Shown piece by piece: positions 42,298 through 45,637 of a stretch of 45,637 bases of DNA. The position numbers and the translations under genes were made by a program. How positions within the stretch are numbered: the stretch's first letter is position 1; every line of letters starts with the position of its first letter. The DNA is taken from assembly GCF_017353175.1 (NCBI RefSeq), contig NZ_JAFMYW010000016.1, positions 1-45,637 on the forward strand. The letters are read 5' to 3'. The notes under the pieces were generated by a model. The model was not told where the DNA came from. It worked only from the letters and a program-made list of their open reading frames with translations, and did no database searches. The stretch comes from Fibrella forsythiae. Lineage in GTDB: Bacteria > Bacteroidota > Bacteroidia > Cytophagales > Spirosomataceae.

Positions 42298-43350
42298 ATG
42301 AAGACCATTCTGGTCATTGAAGATCACCCCGAGATGCGGGCCAACATCACAGAAATTCTGCAATTAGCTCCCTACCAGGTGCTCCAGGCGGCCAACGGGA
42401 AGCAGGGAGTCGATCTGGCCCGGCGGCAACGGCCCGATTTGATCCTGTGTGATGTCATGATGCCTGATCTGGACGGCTACGGGGTATTGCACATCGTGAG
42501 CAAAGACGCCGAGCTATCGGGAGTCCCCTTTATCTTTTTGACGGCAAAAGTGGAGACGACTGATTTTCGCTTTGGAATGAACCTAGGGGCAGATGATTAT
42601 CTGACCAAGCCCTTCGACGATGTATCCCTGCTCAACGCCGTAGAACTGCGCTTGAAGAAGGGCAAACAGGGCCAGTCCATGAATATTTCCACTCAAGCTC
42701 AGATCAAGCTGGGCCTGGCCGTCCAACAACTGGCCGATGCCCGGGACCAGTTGTGCGAGAACTTCCCCTCCCAGGAACACAAAAAAAAGCAGGTGCTCTT
42801 TAGGGCGGGCAACTCACCCAGCTCACTCTATTTTATCCGGCGCGGTCAGCTAAAGCTGTTCTCCACCGACCGCCTGGGGAATAGTTACATCACGGGACTC
42901 TACGGCGCAGGCGATTTCGTAGGCTACCAGCCTTTGCTGGCCGCTACCGCTTACAAAGAGTCAGCCGAGGTCCTTGACCAAGCCGAGGTGTGCGTCATTC
43001 CCAAGGCGGATTTTCTCTACCTGATTCAACATAATCGGCCAGTGGCCACCGAATTCAGCCGGATGCTGGCTCAGGATCTGGCCAACAGTCATGATAGGCT
43101 CCTGAAACTAGCTTATCAATCGGTCCGTCAACGGACGGTTGATGCGCTACTGCTTGTTCAACGCAAGTTCTATGCCGATCGGCCGCCTGTCCTAACGCTG
43201 ACCCGCGAGAGCTGGTCGCAGCTGGTCGGTGCCTCCATCGAAACCGTGATTCGCACGCTGCGTGATTTGCAGAAAGCCGGGCTAATTGACCTAACAGGAA
43301 GTCAGGTCACCCTGCTGGACATTGACAGGCTAAGTCGGTTAAACCACTAA
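42298..43350 (+). CDS. Receiver-CRP/FNR transcription factor
   Basis: The frame is open from 42088, but that part overlaps the kinase. ATG at 42298 gives MKTILVIEDHPEMRANI and 350 residues. The receiver (about 1-120) has phosphoacceptor in LCDVMMPDLDG, Thr in FLTAKVE and Lys in YLTKPFD. A cyclic-nucleotide-binding fold (about 160-270) has VLFRAGNSPSSLYFIRRGQL and YGAGDFVGY, and a CRP-type winged helix (about 280-345) has ESWSQLVGASIETVIRTLR. The cAMP-binding Arg-Ser pattern is not obvious. It would be phosphorylated by the kinase just upstream and bind DNA as a dimer. Confidence 0.92.
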   Translation: MKTILVIEDHPEMRANITEILQLAPYQVLQAANGKQGVDLARRQRPDLILCDVMMPDLDGYGVLHIVSKDAELSGVPFIFLTAKVETTDFRFGMNLGADDYLTKPFDDVSLLNAVELRLKKGKQGQSMNISTQAQIKLGLAVQQLADARDQLCENFPSQEHKKKQVLFRAGNSPSSLYFIRRGQLKLFSTDRLGNSYITGLYGAGDFVGYQPLLAATAYKESAEVLDQAEVCVIPKADFLYLIQHNRPVATEFSRMLAQDLANSHDRLLKLAYQSVRQRTVDALLLVQRKFYADRPPVLTLTRESWSQLVGASIETVIRTLRDLQKAGLIDLTGSQVTLLDIDRLSRLNH

Positions 43351-43823
43351 GCTAACAGGCCTCACCGGATAGGCAACTCTGCCTGCTACTCAGCACTCAT
43401 CACTTACTGATCCAGTAAGCTATACTGGTCACGCCTGGTATCGATTACCAAAATCGAATGCATAAAGAGCGTTTGCCTGTCATTCCCCCAATGCCCAGGG
43501 CCATCATTCGTCTAAGCTGGCTCTCCGTAGTCCCGCCGTATGAAGCCCGCTCCCAAGTAGCGCTGGTCACCGAACCTGTGGTGGGACATGCGTATTGCTC
43601 AGCCACCTTCAGGCTAGATAGGGTCAAAAAAAGCCCCGGCCTACAGGACCAGGGATTTCTACTACTTCCGTAAAGATAAAACAATGTATGTGGGTAGAGA
43701 ACAGGCCCGGAAGATAACCCCTTTAATCGCTTTGGTTTAGTGAGCCTACGGGAGTGGCCACAAAAGCCCTGAATCAGTAGCAGGCAGGAATTTTTATCGC
43801 TATACACTCAGACTTAGAGAGAG
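43351..43823. other. Gene-free convergent spacer
   Basis: These 473 bases lie between the receiver-CRP gene and the convergent gene at 43824. Overlapping frames on both strands (for example 43445-43807 minus) have no recognisable content, and I do not call them. Confidence 0.4.
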
Positions 43824-44330
43824 CTATGCAACTGTAGCTGCTCCAGCGCTCTCTGCTGTCTCGCTCCGGTGGCGGGTGTAATGACGAATAGCCGCGCTCA
43901 GGGGATAGGTATCTTCGTCTACCCCCCAGCGGGCCAGGGCCAGCTCGGCGGCCTCTTTAAGGAACCGGGTGGTCTCCAGTCGCAGCTCGATTTCCTCGCG
44001 CAAACGCTGGCGGAAGATACTCGTCACAAAGGTGTTGAAGGCCACGGCCCGAGCCGGGGTGATTCCCTCGATGCACCCCGCGCGCATCTGCCACTCGGGA
44101 ATCTGGATCTCCAGGCGCTCGGTGAGCGCCCCATCGGCTACCGACTGGCCATCGGCACTCCGGCGCTCGCGCTGAAGCAGGGCGAAGAGATAGGCCGAGT
44201 AGGGATTGAAGGGCTTGCGCTGCTCGCGGGAGACAAACAGGGCCTCCCCTTTGGTGGAAGCCAGGATGATGCGTTTAACCAGGGGCGTAACGGGCAAAGA
44301 GAGACTACGGCAACTAGCAGAAGACGACAT
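43824..44330 (-). CDS. Hypothetical protein
   Basis: ATG at 44330 gives MSSSASCRSLSLPVTPLVKR, 168 residues; the frame is open ten codons further. It is a helical, charged protein (FRQRLREEIELRLETTRFLK) without membrane segments. Composition and size recall plasmid maintenance or regulatory proteins, but no family is recognised. It is transcribed in the same direction as the next two genes to the right, separated from the nearest by a perfect inverted repeat. Confidence 0.6.
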   Translation of the reverse strand: MSSSASCRSLSLPVTPLVKRIILASTKGEALFVSREQRKPFNPYSAYLFALLQRERRSADGQSVADGALTERLEIQIPEWQMRAGCIEGITPARAVAFNTFVTSIFRQRLREEIELRLETTRFLKEAAELALARWGVDEDTYPLSAAIRHYTRHRSETAESAGAATVA

Positions 44331-44377
44331 GGGGAAGGGCAAGGCTACAGCAAGACTCAATAAAGCTAGGATCTGGT

Positions 44378-44438
44378 CAGGGGGACTAACAGGTCACCAC
44401 GCTCACGCCGTGATAGTTCTGACCTGTTAGTCCCCCTG
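44378..44438. repeat. Perfect inverted repeat with 19-bp arms
   Basis: CAGGGGGACTAACAGGTCA (44378-44396) is exactly reverse-complemented at 44420-44438, with a 23-base loop. It lies between two minus-strand genes, 11 bases after the stop of the upstream one. No T-run is present. Confidence 0.92.
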
Positions 44439-44449
44439 GGGAAAGTGGC

Positions 44450-44731
44450 TTAGTCCAGCTCGTAGGGCTCATCAGGATAATCGTCTTCCTCCTCATCGCC
44501 GTCCTCCTCAACGGAACGGTGACGATCCTGATAGGTAGCCAGAATCGACTGGCAGCCCTCTAGGATAGCCTGCATAGCAGGCGTAAGCTGGCCCGCCGTA
44601 GGACCAGAGGCAATGACCAGTTGGCCCGTGGCGGGCTCAAAGCTGGCGGCGACAAATTCATCATACCCATGCTGGCGACAGAGCGCCCCCAGGGCCTGGG
44701 TAAACGCGGGAGTTGGAGAGAAAGAGGGCAT
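44450..44731 (-). CDS. Hypothetical protein with acidic tail
   Basis: The protein has 93 residues. The first 65 form a compact alpha/beta-looking domain (YDEFVAASFEPATGQLVIAS), and the last 20 are almost all Asp/Glu (EEDGDEEEDDYPDEPYELD). Acidic tails of this sort occur in proteins that mimic DNA or compete for basic partners. No family is recognised. Confidence 0.6.
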   Translation of the reverse strand: MPSFSPTPAFTQALGALCRQHGYDEFVAASFEPATGQLVIASGPTAGQLTPAMQAILEGCQSILATYQDRHRSVEEDGDEEEDDYPDEPYELD

Positions 44732-44860
44732 AAAAAGAGGTGAGTTAGCTGGGGAAACGGGCAGTGGATAGAAATATCCACAACCAGCTTACGAAGCTAA
44801 ATCGCCTCTTTTGATGCATCGCAATAACTTGAGGCCAGTTACACTTTTTCTTACAATCCC

Positions 44861-45217
44861 TTATAAACCAGCCAGTTGCTTGGCACGGGTTAACTCCCCA
44901 AAAAGCCGCTTTTTGTGGTAGCGCGACAGGCCAACTAGCCCCTGATCCTGAAGCAGCACGCCCTGCCGGGTGATGGCCTGCACCTGCTGGGGATTGACGG
45001 CTACGGATTTAGTGATACGAGCCATAAAGGGAAAGCGCTGGCACATCACCCCCAGCGTGTAGCCGTAGACCAGGGGCCAGCGCTGGCCCCGCAGGTGAAC
45101 GCGGGTGTAATTGTCAGCCGCCTCAAAGCGCACAATCTGGCTAAGGGGCAAGGGCTGGCCCAGCCCGCGAAGGTGCAGGCTAGGTAGGGGAGCAGGGGAC
45201 GACCTGATGGGGCTCAT
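44861..45217 (-). CDS. LytTR-type DNA-binding protein
   Basis: The protein has 118 residues. Residues about 18-110 match the LytTR domain: LSQIVRFEAADNYTRVHLRG (family pattern 'I.yieA..nY..i'), FMARITKSVAVNPQQVQAI (family 'f.RvHkS.iVN...i') and LSRYHKKRL near the end (family 'vSr.y...l'). There is no receiver, so it is a stand-alone DNA-binding regulator. Such proteins bind direct repeats as dimers. A promoter-like box and hairpin lie upstream on the opposite strand. Confidence 0.85.
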   Translation of the reverse strand: MSPIRSSPAPLPSLHLRGLGQPLPLSQIVRFEAADNYTRVHLRGQRWPLVYGYTLGVMCQRFPFMARITKSVAVNPQQVQAITRQGVLLQDQGLVGLSRYHKKRLFGELTRAKQLAGL

Positions 45218-45280
45218 GCAAGGGAAAACTAGACCTATCGGAAGCAGGGTCCTAATGCTTGGTAAGCCAGGCCCGCTGCC

Positions 45281-45370
45281 CTTGTGCTGATTATAAACAG
45301 ATGTATCTTTGTTGTCGTGAATTTTCCTCTTTTGCCCGGTTTGCGTGTCGAGACGCAGCCGGGCTTTTTT
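45281..45370 (+). ncRNA. Candidate small RNA: Bacteroidota promoter followed by strong terminator
   Basis: CTTG at 45281-45284, 19 bases, then TATCTTTG at 45304-45311 match the TTTG-N19-TAnnTTTG promoter. About 20 bases later begins a hairpin (GCCCGG at about 45334 pairs with CCGGGC at about 45358, with inner GCGT/ACGC) followed by TTTTTT. A transcript of about 50 bases would contain no frame. It lies between two minus-strand genes. The hairpin may equally serve the gene on the right as a bidirectional terminator. Confidence 0.45.
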
Positions 45371-45375
45371 GTGGG

Positions 45376-45636
45376 CTACACCCAGCTGGCCACCTCGCCC
45401 GTATAGCGGTAGAGGGCGTCCATCTCCCCCACCAGCCGATCCCCGTCGCGCTTGTCGTAGAACTGCACCTTGCGGAAGCGACCGCCCTCCTGGGCCCTAA
45501 CCCGCCGCTGGAAATAGCCAAACATCTTACTGCGCTTGTGGGGACTGTCCCAGGGAAAAATCACAAACGTAGCCTTACTGCCATCAAGGCGAATCAAAAG
45601 CGCCTTGATAAAGGCATCGGTGTAAACCTGGGGGGG
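45376..45636 (-). CDS. Hypothetical protein, partial at right edge
   Basis: The frame is open from the window edge (PQVYTDAFIKALLIRLDGSK...) to a stop at 45376, 86 codons visible. The C-terminal part is basic and aromatic (FPWDSPHKRSKMFGYFQRRV, ...KVQFYDKRDGDRLVGEMDAL) and soluble. The start lies outside the window. No family is recognised. Confidence 0.55.
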   Translation of the reverse strand, partial: PPQVYTDAFIKALLIRLDGSKATFVIFPWDSPHKRSKMFGYFQRRVRAQEGGRFRKVQFYDKRDGDRLVGEMDALYRYTGEVASWV

Positions 45637-45637
45637 A

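Noticed and set aside
43445-43807. A 120-codon minus-strand frame in the spacer after the receiver-CRP gene.
   Set aside because: It has no domain, a Cys/Ser/Arg-rich random-looking composition and a competing frame on the other strand.

Overview
The window looks like a segment of a large plasmid from a member of the Bacteroidota, most likely a Spirosoma-like cytophagal bacterium. The genus is inferred from the style of the proteins (soluble multi-PAS histidine kinases with a 'SHDLQEPLRK' H-box, short receiver-only regulators, CheB/CheR fusions, a LytTR protein) and from promoter-like TAnnTTTG boxes. It has not been confirmed by a search. The plasmid assignment rests on a RepA-type initiator with iterons and a DnaA box, a ParA plus ribbon-helix-helix partition pair, a resolvase and the wreck of a plasmid primase.

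Layout. 1-2.9 kb: a minus-strand cluster that includes a long DNA-binding protein running off the left edge and a tightly overlapping operon of small unknown proteins, one of them a 34-residue membrane peptide. 3.0-5.0 kb: an immunity-like locus with a divergent XRE/S24 repressor and its operators, a second XRE protein, a 24-bp palindrome and a broken small gene. 5.4-32.8 kb: an accessory signalling region of about 27 kb with four PAS histidine kinases or hybrid kinases, a giant CheB-CheR-PAS-kinase fusion, a stand-alone CheB and about ten receiver proteins, several of them visibly decaying. Between them lie gene fragments (TfoX, response-regulator tail, serine recombinase), a membrane protein and a 1.5-kb gene-free stretch with a long perfect hairpin. 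33.1-34.8 kb: a duplicated divergent module of sigma-70 region-2-like proteins and a small unknown protein, with many inverted repeats. 34.7-38.1 kb: the replication and partition core. 38.4-41 kb: a complete serine resolvase followed by a tandem repeat that looks non-coding. 41-43.4 kb: a kinase with a receiver-CRP regulator. 43.8-45.6 kb: small unknown genes, a LytTR regulator and a candidate small RNA.

How it fits together. None of the kinases shows a membrane segment, so they are probably cytosolic sensors working through GAF and PAS domains. Their phosphoryl groups would pass to short receivers without output domains, and so probably on to further phosphorelay or protein-binding partners. 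Clear DNA-binding outputs are few: the receiver-CRP protein, the LytTR protein and the XRE proteins. Repeated paralogues, a near-identical 108-nt tract shared by two kinases, and receivers that have lost the phosphoacceptor Asp or the conserved Lys point to ongoing duplication and decay.

The best candidates for something undescribed are the duplicated sigma-like module with its hairpin-rich spacer, the tandem repeat after the resolvase, the three long perfect inverted repeats, and the CheB/CheR kinase whose methylesterase site has lost two of its three catalytic residues.
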